A stretch of DNA of 64,000 nucleotides, from the NCBI RefSeq assembly GCF_025133575.1, contig NZ_CP104011.1, forward strand, positions 4,472,965 through 4,536,964, read 5' to 3'. The notes below the pieces were generated by a model that saw only the letters and a list, made by a program, of their open reading frames with translations, was not told the DNA's origin and ran no database searches. This DNA comes from Pseudomonas sp. GCEP-101 (GTDB taxonomy: Bacteria; Pseudomonadota; Gammaproteobacteria; Pseudomonadales; Pseudomonadaceae). This document shows, piece after piece, positions 17,213 to 24,940 of this stretch (position 1 is the first letter of the stretch; every line of letters begins with the position of its first letter). Position numbers and translations under genes: made by a program.

Positions 17213-19540
17213 TCAGCCCAGCAGGCTCACGTCGCGGCGCAGCTCGCGGGCGGCCGCGACCATGTTCACCAGCGCCGCTTCCGTCTCCGGCCAGGCGCGG
17301 GTCTTCAGGCCGCAGTCGGGATTGACCCACAGGCGCTCGGCGGGAATGCGCTGGGCCGCCTTGCGCAGCAGCTTGACCATTTCCTCGGTGGCCGGAACGC
17401 GCGGCGAGTGGATGTCGTAGACCCCAGGGCCGATCTCGTTGGGGTACTCGAACGTCTCGAAGGCCGCCAGCAACTCCATGTCCGAGCGTGAGGTCTCGAT
17501 GGTGATGACGTCGGCGTCCATGGCGGCGATGGCCTCGATCACGTCGTTGAATTCGCTGTAGCACATGTGGGTGTGGATCTGGGTGTCGTCGCGCACGCCC
17601 GAGGCGCACAGGCGGAAGGCTTCGGTCGCCCAGTCGAGGTAGCGGCCCCATTCATTGCGGCGCAGCGGCAGGCCCTCGCGGAAGGCGGCCTCATCGATCT
17701 GCACGATGCGGATGCCGGCGGCTTCGAGGTCGAGCACCTCGTCACGGATCGCCAGCGCCAGCTGCCGCGCCTGCGTCTCGCGGCAGACGTCCTCCCGCGG
17801 GAAGGACCACGCCAGCAGGGTCACCGGGCCGGTCAGCATGCCCTTCATCACCTTGCGGGTGAGGCTCTGGGCGTAGCGGATCCACTCCACCGTCATCGGC
17901 TTGGGGCGGCTCAGGTCGCCATAGATCACCGCGGGTTTCACGCAGCGCGAACCGTAGCTCTGCACCCAGCCGAAACGGGTGATCAGGTAGCCGTCGAGCT
18001 GCTCGGCGAAGTACTCCACCATGTCGTTGCGCTCGGCCTCGCCATGCACCAGTACGTCGAGCCCCAGGTGCTCCTGGATTTCCACGGCATGGCGAATTTC
18101 GTTCTGCATGGCCTGGGTGTAGTCGGCGGCGCTGAGCGTGCCCTGCCTGAAGGCCTGGCGCGCCAGGCGGATGGCCGAGGTCTGCGGGAAGGAGCCGATG
18201 GTGGTGGTGGGGAAGTCCGGCAGGTCCAGGCCGGCGCGCTGCTTGACGATGCGCTCGGCGAAGGGGGATTGGCGCTGGCTGTCGACGGCTTTCACGGCGG
18301 CCAGACGGGCCTTCACCGCGGCCTTGTGGATGCGCGGCGAGGCGGCGCGGCAGGCCTGCACGGCGCGGCTGCGTTCCAGCGCGGCCACGACGTCCGGCGC
18401 GTCGGGCTGGTCGATGGCGCGGGCGAGCAGGGCGACTTCGGCGCACTTCTGCACGGCGAAAGCCAGCCAGCTCTTGAGTTCGGCATCCAGCTGGTCTTCG
18501 CGCTCCAGGTCCACGGGGCTGTGCAACAGCGAGCAGGACGGCGCCACCCACAATCGCTCGCCCACCCGGTCATGGGCGTGGCGCAGCACCTGGAGGGTCT
18601 TCTCCAGGTCGCAGCGCCAGACGTTGCGGCCGTTGACCACGCCCAGGGACAGAATCTTGTAGGCCGGCAAGCGGTCGAGGATGGTCGGGAACTGCTCCGG
18701 CGCGCGCACCAGGTCGAGGTGCAGGCCGTCCACCGGCAGGCCGGCGGCCAGGCCCAGGTTGTCGTCCAGGCCAGCGAAATAGGTGGCCACCAGCTTCTTC
18801 AGCGGCTCGCTCTGCAGCAGGTTGTAGGTGCGCTCGAAGGCGTTCTTCCAAGCCTGGGGCAGGTCGAGCGCGAGGATGGGTTCGTCGATCTGCACCCACT
18901 CCACGCCCTGCGCGGCCAGGCGGCGGAAGATCTGGCCGTAGAGCGGCAGCAGGCGCTCGATGAGTTCGAGCTTGTCGAAGCCTTCCTGGCCTGGCGAGGC
19001 GCCCTTGGCCTTGCCCAGCCAGAGGTAGGTCAGCGGGCCGATTACCACGGGCTTCACCCTGTGGCCGAGGGCGTGGGCCTCGTCCACTTCCTCGAACAAC
19101 TGCTCCCAGCTCAACTCGAAGCGCTGGTCAGCGCTGAATTCGGGGACGAGGTAGTGGTAGTTGGTATCGAACCACTTGGTTAGCTCCTGCGCGAGAAGGG
19201 GTTGGGCGTGCGCGCCGCAACAGCCGGCGCTGGCGCCGCGCGCCATGGCGAACAGGGTCTGCAGGGTCGGCTTGGCATCGCCCTCGGTACGGAATCGCTC
19301 GGGAATCACGCCGAAGGTCAGCGAGTGGGTCAGCACCTGGTCATACCAGGCGAAATCGCCCACGGGCAGCAGGTCGATGCCGGCGTTCTTCTGTACCTGC
19401 CAGTGAGCGGCGCGCAGTTCGCGGCCGACGGCACGCAGGCCGGCTTCGTCCAGTTCGCCCTTCCAGAAGGCTTCCTGGGCCTTCTTCAGCTCGCGGTCGC
19501 GGCCGATGCGGGGGAAGCCGAGGTTGTGTGCCAACGCCAT
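17213..19540 (-). CDS. metE: cobalamin-independent methionine synthase
   Basis: A full-length 775-residue MetE. It transfers the methyl group of 5-methyltetrahydropteroyl-triglutamate to homocysteine in the cytoplasm. The N-terminal half starts LGFPRIGRDRELKKA. The catalytic C-terminal half carries the zinc ligands in HTHMCYSEFND and NPDCGLKTR, and the substrate segments TTIGSFPQT and QIDEAAFREGLPLR. The start has GGAG 9 bases upstream. MetE is normally repressed by B12 or activated by MetR; a MetR-like half-palindrome lies upstream at 19594. No B12 riboswitch was recognised. Confidence 0.97.
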   Translation of the reverse strand: MALAHNLGFPRIGRDRELKKAQEAFWKGELDEAGLRAVGRELRAAHWQVQKNAGIDLLPVGDFAWYDQVLTHSLTFGVIPERFRTEGDAKPTLQTLFAMARGASAGCCGAHAQPLLAQELTKWFDTNYHYLVPEFSADQRFELSWEQLFEEVDEAHALGHRVKPVVIGPLTYLWLGKAKGASPGQEGFDKLELIERLLPLYGQIFRRLAAQGVEWVQIDEPILALDLPQAWKNAFERTYNLLQSEPLKKLVATYFAGLDDNLGLAAGLPVDGLHLDLVRAPEQFPTILDRLPAYKILSLGVVNGRNVWRCDLEKTLQVLRHAHDRVGERLWVAPSCSLLHSPVDLEREDQLDAELKSWLAFAVQKCAEVALLARAIDQPDAPDVVAALERSRAVQACRAASPRIHKAAVKARLAAVKAVDSQRQSPFAERIVKQRAGLDLPDFPTTTIGSFPQTSAIRLARQAFRQGTLSAADYTQAMQNEIRHAVEIQEHLGLDVLVHGEAERNDMVEYFAEQLDGYLITRFGWVQSYGSRCVKPAVIYGDLSRPKPMTVEWIRYAQSLTRKVMKGMLTGPVTLLAWSFPREDVCRETQARQLALAIRDEVLDLEAAGIRIVQIDEAAFREGLPLRRNEWGRYLDWATEAFRLCASGVRDDTQIHTHMCYSEFNDVIEAIAAMDADVITIETSRSDMELLAAFETFEYPNEIGPGVYDIHSPRVPATEEMVKLLRKAAQRIPAERLWVNPDCGLKTRAWPETEAALVNMVAAARELRRDVSLLG

Positions 19541-19593
19541 GTGAATCTCTCCAGTGAATCAACAATGGCGAAATTCTCCCGGTACCTCCTTCA

Positions 19594-19606
19594 TGAGACA
19601 AACTCA
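19594..19606. promoter_or_regulatory. candidate MetR-type operator
   Basis: TGAG-ACAAA-CTCA is a 4+5+4 inverted repeat 54 bases upstream of metE. It resembles the MetR consensus TGAA-N5-TTCA in spacing, with two substitutions. It is a weak match and no metR gene is adjacent. Confidence 0.3.
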
Positions 19607-19656
19607 ATGTTCTCGTGATCAACATAAGGAATTCTCATGTTTATCAGCGCCCCTTT

Positions 19657-19799
19657 GTAGGAGCGGGCCATGCCCGCGATGGCGGACAAGGTCCGCCGTC
19701 AGGCGTTACCTCGATTCGTTCGTTGACCCGGATCGTCACAGCGGACTCCGTCCGAGACAGCTCGGCGCAAGCTCTGTCGCAGGCATGGCCAGCTCCTAC
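19657..19799. repeat. REP cluster upstream of metE
   Basis: Several units of the GTAGGAGCGGGCCATGCCCGCG and GCGGACTCCGTCCG types, ending GGCATGGCCAGCTCCTAC. The remainder of the gap to the AraC gene shows nothing else. Confidence 0.7.
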
Positions 19800-19868
19800 A
19801 GGCTCGGGTCGATGACCGTGCTGAACCGTGCAGGAGCGCACCTTGCCCGCGACGTCCTGCACGCCAGG

Positions 19869-20666
19869 CTAGCCGTCACGCCCGCGCATCTGCCGCGCCA
19901 GCGCGCCGGGCGAGGTATGGAGTTGCCGCTGGAACAGCTCGATGAATGCCGAGGTGGATTCATAGCCCAGTTCACCGGCGATCAGCGTCACCGACTCGCC
20001 GCGCTCCAGACGCGGCAGCGCGGCCAGCAAACGCACGCGCTCGCGCCATTCGCGGAACGACAGCCCGGTTTCATCGCGGAACAGCCGCGCCAGGGTGCGC
20101 CGCGAGGCGCCGACGCGCTGTGCCCAGTCCTCGATGCCCAGCCGCTCGCCGGGATGTTGCTGGAGGTGATCGGTGACCCGCCGCAAGCGGCTGTCGCGTG
20201 GCAGCGGCAGGGCGAGGCCGGAGTCCGGCGCGTTGTGCAGTTCGTCCACCAGCACCTGCATCAGCCGGGCTTCCGGTCCGCCGTCGGGGTAGAGGCGGGG
20301 GTATTCGCTGGCGCGCTGGATGAGATTGTCCAGCAGCGGCGAGATCTCCAGCACCCGGCACGGTCCCAGCGCGACGGCCAGTTCCGGCGCCAGGTAAAAG
20401 CTGCGGTGCACCACCGGCGTCCGCGCCCGGGCGCTATGGCGCACGCCCGCCGGCAGCCACATCGCCCGGCGTGGCGGAATCACGCAGGCGTACTGCTCGG
20501 TGGTCGCCTCGAGCACGCCGCTGGCGGCGTACATCAGTTGGCCCCAGGGGTGGGAGTGCAGTTCGACCTCGTGGCCGGCGGGCATGTCGAAGGCGCGCAG
20601 CCAGACGGGGCGCGGCAGCGACGTGAAGCCGGGAAGTGTCGGAGCGTCCTGTCCCGCTGACGGCAT
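19869..20666 (-). CDS. AraC-family regulator with cupin N-domain
   Basis: A 265-residue protein: cupin-type sensor (HSHPWGQLMYAASGVLE with its His pair, about residues 20-110) and AraC DNA-binding domain (about 160-260; GIEDWAQRVGASRRTLARLF and AGELGYESTSAFIELFQRQL). The ATG at 20666 is used; a GTG four codons upstream is an alternative. It is divergent from the panB paralogue 84 bases away, so it may regulate that gene or itself. The effector is unknown. Confidence 0.85.
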   Translation of the reverse strand: MPSAGQDAPTLPGFTSLPRPVWLRAFDMPAGHEVELHSHPWGQLMYAASGVLEATTEQYACVIPPRRAMWLPAGVRHSARARTPVVHRSFYLAPELAVALGPCRVLEISPLLDNLIQRASEYPRLYPDGGPEARLMQVLVDELHNAPDSGLALPLPRDSRLRRVTDHLQQHPGERLGIEDWAQRVGASRRTLARLFRDETGLSFREWRERVRLLAALPRLERGESVTLIAGELGYESTSAFIELFQRQLHTSPGALARQMRGRDG

Positions 20667-20750
20667 AGCTTGTCTCACTGTCGGAAGTGGGTCATGGAGG
20701 GCGATGGTAGCGTCTTGCTCAGCCAATAGCAGCCCGACCGGGAGCGCACC

Positions 20751-21578
20751 ATGAGCAGCCATCGTCCGCAACAACGCCTGTCCATCCTCGACATCCGCCA
20801 GCGCCGCGAGCCCGGCAGCCTGGTGGTGCTCACCGCCTATTCGACGCCCATGGCACGGCTGCTCGACCCGCATGTCGACGTACTGCTGGTGGGCGATTCG
20901 TTGGGCATGGTGCTCTACGGCATGCCGCATACGCTGGCCGTCAGCCTCGACACCATGATCGCCCATGGCGCGGCCGTGGTGCGCGGCTCGCAGCGGGCGT
21001 GCGTGGTGGTGGACATGCCCTTCGCCAGTTACCAGGCCTCGCCGCAGCAGGCCTTCCTTGCGGCGGCGCGGGTGCTCGCCGAAAGCGGCGCGCAGGCGGT
21101 CAAGCTCGAAGGCGGCGCGGAGATGGCCGAGACCATCGCCTTCCTCGTCGAGCGCGGCATCCCGGTGATGGCGCACATCGGCCTGATGCCGCAGAAGGTC
21201 AACGCCCTCGGCGGCTTCAAGGTCCAGGGCAAGGAGGAGGGTGGTGCTGCCCGGGTGCTGCGCGATGCGGATGCCGTCGCGGCCGCCGGGGCGTTCAGCG
21301 TGGTGCTGGAAGGCGTGTTGGAGCCGCTGGCGCGGCAGGTCTGCGAGCGCCTGGAGATTCCGGTGATCGGCATCGGCGCCTCACCTGCCTGCGCCGGCCA
21401 GGTGCTGGTGACCGAGGACATGCTCGGGCTCTCCGGCGAACAGATTCCGCGTTTTGCCGAGCAATACGTGCGGGTGGACGAGCTGATCAGCGCGGCGGCC
21501 GAACGCTTCGCCAACGAGGTGCACCAGGGCCGGTTCCCGCAGGCGCGGCATTGTTTCGGGATGGATCCGTCCCGTTGA
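20751..21578 (+). CDS. panB: 3-methyl-2-oxobutanoate hydroxymethyltransferase (PanB), paralogue
   Basis: A 275-residue PanB. Family segments: LTAYSTPMARLLD, LLVGDSLGMVLYG (metal Asp), VVDMPFASYQASP, AVKLEGGAEM, HIGLMPQKVNALGGFKVQG and VIGIGASPACAGQVLVTEDMLG. It makes ketopantoate from alpha-ketoisovalerate and methylene-tetrahydrofolate in coenzyme A synthesis. PanB in Pseudomonas normally sits with panC and panD; here it stands alone beside an AraC gene, so it is probably a second copy. Catalytic residues look intact. Confidence 0.88.
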   Translation: MSSHRPQQRLSILDIRQRREPGSLVVLTAYSTPMARLLDPHVDVLLVGDSLGMVLYGMPHTLAVSLDTMIAHGAAVVRGSQRACVVVDMPFASYQASPQQAFLAAARVLAESGAQAVKLEGGAEMAETIAFLVERGIPVMAHIGLMPQKVNALGGFKVQGKEEGGAARVLRDADAVAAAGAFSVVLEGVLEPLARQVCERLEIPVIGIGASPACAGQVLVTEDMLGLSGEQIPRFAEQYVRVDELISAAAERFANEVHQGRFPQARHCFGMDPSR

Positions 21579-21599
21579 CGCGTGGAGTGGCGGCGGGCC

Positions 21600-21665
21600 A
21601 TCGCGGACGGAGTCCGCTCCTACGTAAAGTGGGCTCGTGCGTAGGAGCGGACTTCGTCCGCGATC
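21600..21665. repeat. REP pair
   Basis: Two facing units, CATCGCGGACGGAGTCCGCTCCTAC and GTAGGAGCGGACTTCGTCCG, lie between the convergent panB and SH3-domain genes. Confidence 0.8.
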
Positions 21666-21693
21666 GGTTCAGCCTGGCACGGATCGCGGGGTG

Positions 21694-22362
21694 TCAGACC
21701 CACTCGGTCGAACGCTTGCGACGCACGCGCAGCATGGTCGGCAGGATCAGCCCGGCGAGCAGGCCGGCGCCGGCGATGCTGCCGCCGTAGGCCATGTAGC
21801 GCATCAGCACCTGCTTGTTCTCATCGCCCAGCTGCGCCTGGGTATCGCGTAGCTGCGCGCGTGCCTGGTTCAGCTCGGCGTCCAGTGCGCTGCGGGTGGC
21901 CTGCAATTCATCGATGAGCTTCTTGCGCGCATCCAGGGTTTCCTGCATGCCTTGCACGCGGTTCTTCCAGGAGTCGTCGATGGTCTGCAGCTGGGTGGTC
22001 AGCTCGCTGACCTTCTGTTCCAGCGCGGGCAGGCGCTCGGCTTGGCCGGGCTTGTCCTGCAGGTCCTTGCTGGCGATCCACACGGTATTGCCGCTGTCGC
22101 TGCGTACCTGGCTGTAGTCGCCGGACGTGCTGACCAGCTGGACCTTCTGCCCCGACGTCAGCGTGCCGACGATGCGGTAGCCGTCGGTGGGGCCGCTGCG
22201 CACGTAAGTGCTCAGGCTGTCGTTCACCCAGCGCGCGTTGCTGGCGGGCTCCTCGGCCTGGGCAGCGGCGCCGGCCGCCAGCAGGCCGGCAAACAGGCAG
22301 GCACCGAGGGCGCGGGTCTGAAGGGAAGAAACTCGTGCGGGGAAGCGACGCAATAGGGACAT
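21694..22362 (-). CDS. SH3-domain envelope protein (TIGR04211 / YgiM type)
   Basis: A 222-residue protein in this order: signal peptide (about 1-38), bacterial SH3-like domain (NDSLSTYVRSGPTDGYRIVG, about 45-105), a long coiled coil (about 110-185, rich in Leu, Gln and Glu) and a C-terminal transmembrane helix (GGSIAGAGLLAGLILPTML) followed by a basic tail. This is the layout of E. coli YgiM. It is thought to sit in the inner membrane facing the periplasm; its role is unclear. The ATG at 22362 is preferred to an upstream TTG. Confidence 0.85.
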   Translation of the reverse strand: MSLLRRFPARVSSLQTRALGACLFAGLLAAGAAAQAEEPASNARWVNDSLSTYVRSGPTDGYRIVGTLTSGQKVQLVSTSGDYSQVRSDSGNTVWIASKDLQDKPGQAERLPALEQKVSELTTQLQTIDDSWKNRVQGMQETLDARKKLIDELQATRSALDAELNQARAQLRDTQAQLGDENKQVLMRYMAYGGSIAGAGLLAGLILPTMLRVRRKRSTEWV

Positions 22363-22368
22363 GGGCAA

Positions 22369-22703
22369 TCTTCACATGACTTGAAACGAAACCCGCCGTG
22401 CGGGAGCGAAAACGCCGGCCGGGCGACTTGCTTGGATACGAGGGTTCAGAACTGACCGGGTGGCCAATGGCCAGAAAACCCACCCGGAGGGCCGACAGCA
22501 GACAGACAGTTGTCAGACGCCGAGAGTTCACCGGTAGGAATTTGTACGGATAAGCGGGCATTGCGGCAGGAACAGGAAGCGACAACAGAGAGAGGCAACG
22601 GGGCCGGCAGCGCTGTCAGGCATACCGATGTCGAATCCAGGCAACTGCGGGAACGGTGCGGTGACTATGGTGGCGGACCCTCACCGGAACGACTGGAGCT
22701 GTC
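22369..22703. other. intergenic gap without a recognised gene
   Basis: About 335 bases between divergent genes. Only a few short inverted repeats (for example GGGTGGCCAATGGCC) are visible. No convincing promoter, RNA gene or repeat unit was recognised, although promoters for both flanking genes should lie here. Confidence 0.4.
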
Positions 22704-23048
22704 ATGTCCGACTTCATTACCGTACTGCGCGACACCTGCCCGACGCCCGTGCTGGACGCCACCAAGTGGAAGCGCATCGGCGGCGACCCGCACACCGTCA
22801 ACCTCAACGCCTACCTGTCGGCGGACGGCAGCAAGATCATGGGCACCTGGATCTGCACCCCCGGCAAGTTCGAGGTCAACTACGAGAAGTGGGAGTACTG
22901 CCACTTCCTCGACGGCTACTGCGTCATCACCCCTGAGGGCGAACAGCCGATCCATCTGCGCGCCGGCGACGTGTTCGTCATCGAACCGGGCATGAAGGGC
23001 ACCTGGGAAGTCGTGGAGACCGTGCGCAAGTACTTCGTCTTTGCCTGA
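22704..23048 (+). CDS. cupin-domain protein (DUF861 type)
   Basis: A 114-residue single-domain cupin. The C-terminal half contains EKWEYCHFLDGYCVITPEG and RAGDVFVIEPGMKGTWEV, the pattern of DUF861 cupins related to ureidoglycine aminohydrolase. The family binds a metal, but the usual His pair is largely replaced here (one His in CHFLDG), so the activity is uncertain. The ribosome site (GGAGCTGTC) fits the start. A strong terminator follows, so the gene is monocistronic. Confidence 0.8.
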   Translation: MSDFITVLRDTCPTPVLDATKWKRIGGDPHTVNLNAYLSADGSKIMGTWICTPGKFEVNYEKWEYCHFLDGYCVITPEGEQPIHLRAGDVFVIEPGMKGTWEVVETVRKYFVFA

Positions 23049-23075
23049 GCCGTAGCGTGCCGGCACGGCGCGATG

Positions 23076-23104
23076 AAAAAGGGAGCCCCAGGGCTCCCTT
23101 TTTT
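23076..23104 (+). terminator. Rho-independent terminator after the cupin gene
   Basis: GGGAGCCC-CA-GGGCTCCC with an A-run before and TTTTTT after, 30 bases past the stop codon. The flanking A and T runs could make it work in both directions. Confidence 0.9.
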
Positions 23105-23274
23105 CATGCGTCGGCAAGGGGGGGCACACGGTCGGGGGCTTGTTGGGAATATTCCCATGCCTATCTCAGGCCTGACGGGCCTCTCCGCTACGCAGGCAAT
23201 CTCTAGAATCCGGCAGCTGTCGGCGCTGCCTTTCACGGGCGCTGCATCCATTCATCCCGTGGTAAGGCATGTCC

Positions 23275-24180
23275 ATGAAGTTCAAGGTAGTCGTCGTCTC
23301 TCTCTTCCTCGGCAGCGCGCTGGTCGGCTGTGATCAGGCGAGCAAGACCCCTGCCGACCCGGCCAACTGGCTCAGTGTGCCGACGCTACCGATCATCCAG
23401 GATGCCATCCTGCCGTTGGCGCCCACCTTCAATGGCCAGCGCGATGGCGTGCTGAGCCAGCAGATCTGCGCTCTGGCCACCGGCAAGGCCACCCAGGACC
23501 AGGTGAACGAGCAGCTCAGAAAGCTGAACATCGAACCGACGCGCCTGCCGCTGACCAGCAATGACGCCGTGGCCCTGCTGGTCAATGGCAACTCCGCCGC
23601 CCAGGTCATCGCGTGCGCCGCCTACCAGGCCACCGAGGTCCTGAGCCCGGTGGACATGCGCGAGTTCATCAAGCCCGCCAACCCGGCCGCCAAGCCGGAA
23701 GAGCATGAAAAGGCTGCCGAGGCCGGCAAGGAAAAGGACAAGGCAAAGCCGGCCGAAGTCGATGCCACCCGCGTTGCCCAGGTACTGCCGCTGCGCATTG
23801 CGCGGGCCCGCGCCGACGCGGATGTCTTCGCGCTGATCGCCGAGCAGCTGCAACGCACGCCGGGCCTGAGCATCCAGGAATACCGCGACAAGGCGCGCAA
23901 CCTGTTCATCCGCCTGGCGCCGACCTACCTGGATCGCGTCGCCCAGCAGATGCCGCCGACCAACGCCAGCTACCAGGTGCAGCAGATGGATGCGCGGCGT
24001 TTCGTCTTCAGCAACAACCTGGGCGCGCGCTTCGATTACTCCGTGGAAAACGGCCTGGTGCTGAGCCAGAACGGCCTGCTCTGGTATGGCAACGGGCACC
24101 TGCTGGGCACCGCTTATCGTCTGCGTGCGGCCTACTTCTCCGCAGATGTCGCGAAACTGCTGAGTGCCAGAAAGCCCTGA
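23275..24180 (+). CDS. lipoprotein A of the adhesin cassette (unknown family)
   Basis: A 301-residue lipoprotein; the start at 23275 is preferred because AAGG lies 7 bases upstream (an ATG six bases earlier is too close). The lipobox is LVGC at Cys19, followed by Asp, which in enterobacteria marks inner-membrane retention. The mature part contains NWLSVPTLPIIQDAILPLAP, a Lys/Glu-rich linker (about 140-165), then ARADADVFALIAEQLQRTPG and NLFIRLAPTYLDRVAQQMPP. The same blocks recur in lipoprotein B at 30921, so the two are paralogues flanking the adhesin and TpgA-like genes. A terminator separates it from the adhesin. Function unknown; export or quality control of the adhesin, as for SadB, is my inference. 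Confidence 0.82.
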   Translation: MKFKVVVVSLFLGSALVGCDQASKTPADPANWLSVPTLPIIQDAILPLAPTFNGQRDGVLSQQICALATGKATQDQVNEQLRKLNIEPTRLPLTSNDAVALLVNGNSAAQVIACAAYQATEVLSPVDMREFIKPANPAAKPEEHEKAAEAGKEKDKAKPAEVDATRVAQVLPLRIARARADADVFALIAEQLQRTPGLSIQEYRDKARNLFIRLAPTYLDRVAQQMPPTNASYQVQQMDARRFVFSNNLGARFDYSVENGLVLSQNGLLWYGNGHLLGTAYRLRAAYFSADVAKLLSARKP

Positions 24181-24228
24181 GTACTCGCTGCCCGGCGCCG
24201 CACAGAAGAGCGCGCCAGACCCCTGACG

Positions 24229-24258
24229 AAAATCCCGGCTCCGGCCGGGATTTTTGTT
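24229..24258 (+). terminator. Rho-independent terminator after lipoprotein A
   Basis: AATCCCGGC-TCC-GCCGGGATT followed by a T-rich run (TTTTTGTTTTT), 50 bases past the stop codon. Confidence 0.9.
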
Positions 24259-24447
24259 TTTCGCCTCCCCGTAAAAAGCCGGCCCGATTCGCCCTGACGC
24301 TGGCGCGCAGCGGTCGTCGCGGCGGGCAGAAAAAGCCCCGTTTTCCAGCACCAGCAAATTCCTACCGGCCAATCAGGGTTGGCTTCATGTCCCAGGATTC
24401 CTGCCGTCGCTAGCATGCTTTTCATCAGGATTATCTGGAGATAATTC

Positions 24448-24774
24448 ATGTCATTAACGGCAGAACTTAAAGTGATTTCTAATGAGATGAACCCGCGTGC
24501 GCGCGCCGTATCCGGCGCCGCCAGCTGCAAGTGGCGTAGCCCGCTCGTTCATCGCCACAGTGGGGGCGGCGTTGTCCTGGCTCCCCGCGTCGGCCCTATC
24601 GAATTTGCCGTTGATCATCGTCCCTCTCCGATCCCTGGGCTCTCGGGCTTGCCTACGGCGCGTACCTCCGCGCCTGAGCGCTCCGAGCCCTGCTCTGACG
24701 AGCTCGCCTCGTGTCCTGTAAATCGCGGCATCCCCCTGCACGTTCAGCGCGGGCTGCCGGTGCGTTTTTCCTGA
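24448..24774 (+). CDS. uncertain 108-codon ORF with a strong ribosome site
   Basis: It lies in the roughly 680-base gap before the adhesin gene. TGGAG sits 8 bases before the ATG, and the first 15 codons (MSLTAELKVISNEMN) are AT-rich and look translated. After about residue 18 the composition jumps to high GC with poor codon use. It may be a leader peptide, the stump of a truncated gene, or chance. It has no recognisable domain. The rest of the gap (24259-24447 and 24775-24940) shows no gene. Confidence 0.3.
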   Translation: MSLTAELKVISNEMNPRARAVSGAASCKWRSPLVHRHSGGGVVLAPRVGPIEFAVDHRPSPIPGLSGLPTARTSAPERSEPCSDELASCPVNRGIPLHVQRGLPVRFS

Positions 24775-24940
24775 ATCGAGTTGACGTCGGGCATCTCCTG
24801 GCGGGCGGCAGCTGTTGTTCCAGACGCTCACGCCGCAAGCCGAGTGATGCCCCAGACACCCGCGTTGAACCAGTGCGTTGCGAATGGACGCGCACTGGGC
24901 GCGGCGAGTGCCAACGGATTCTGCTTTCCCAGGAGTCATG

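Noticed and set aside
19541..19656. A cobalamin riboswitch before metE
   Set aside because: The 110 or so bases hold only a short inverted repeat; the B12-box and the needed length are missing.
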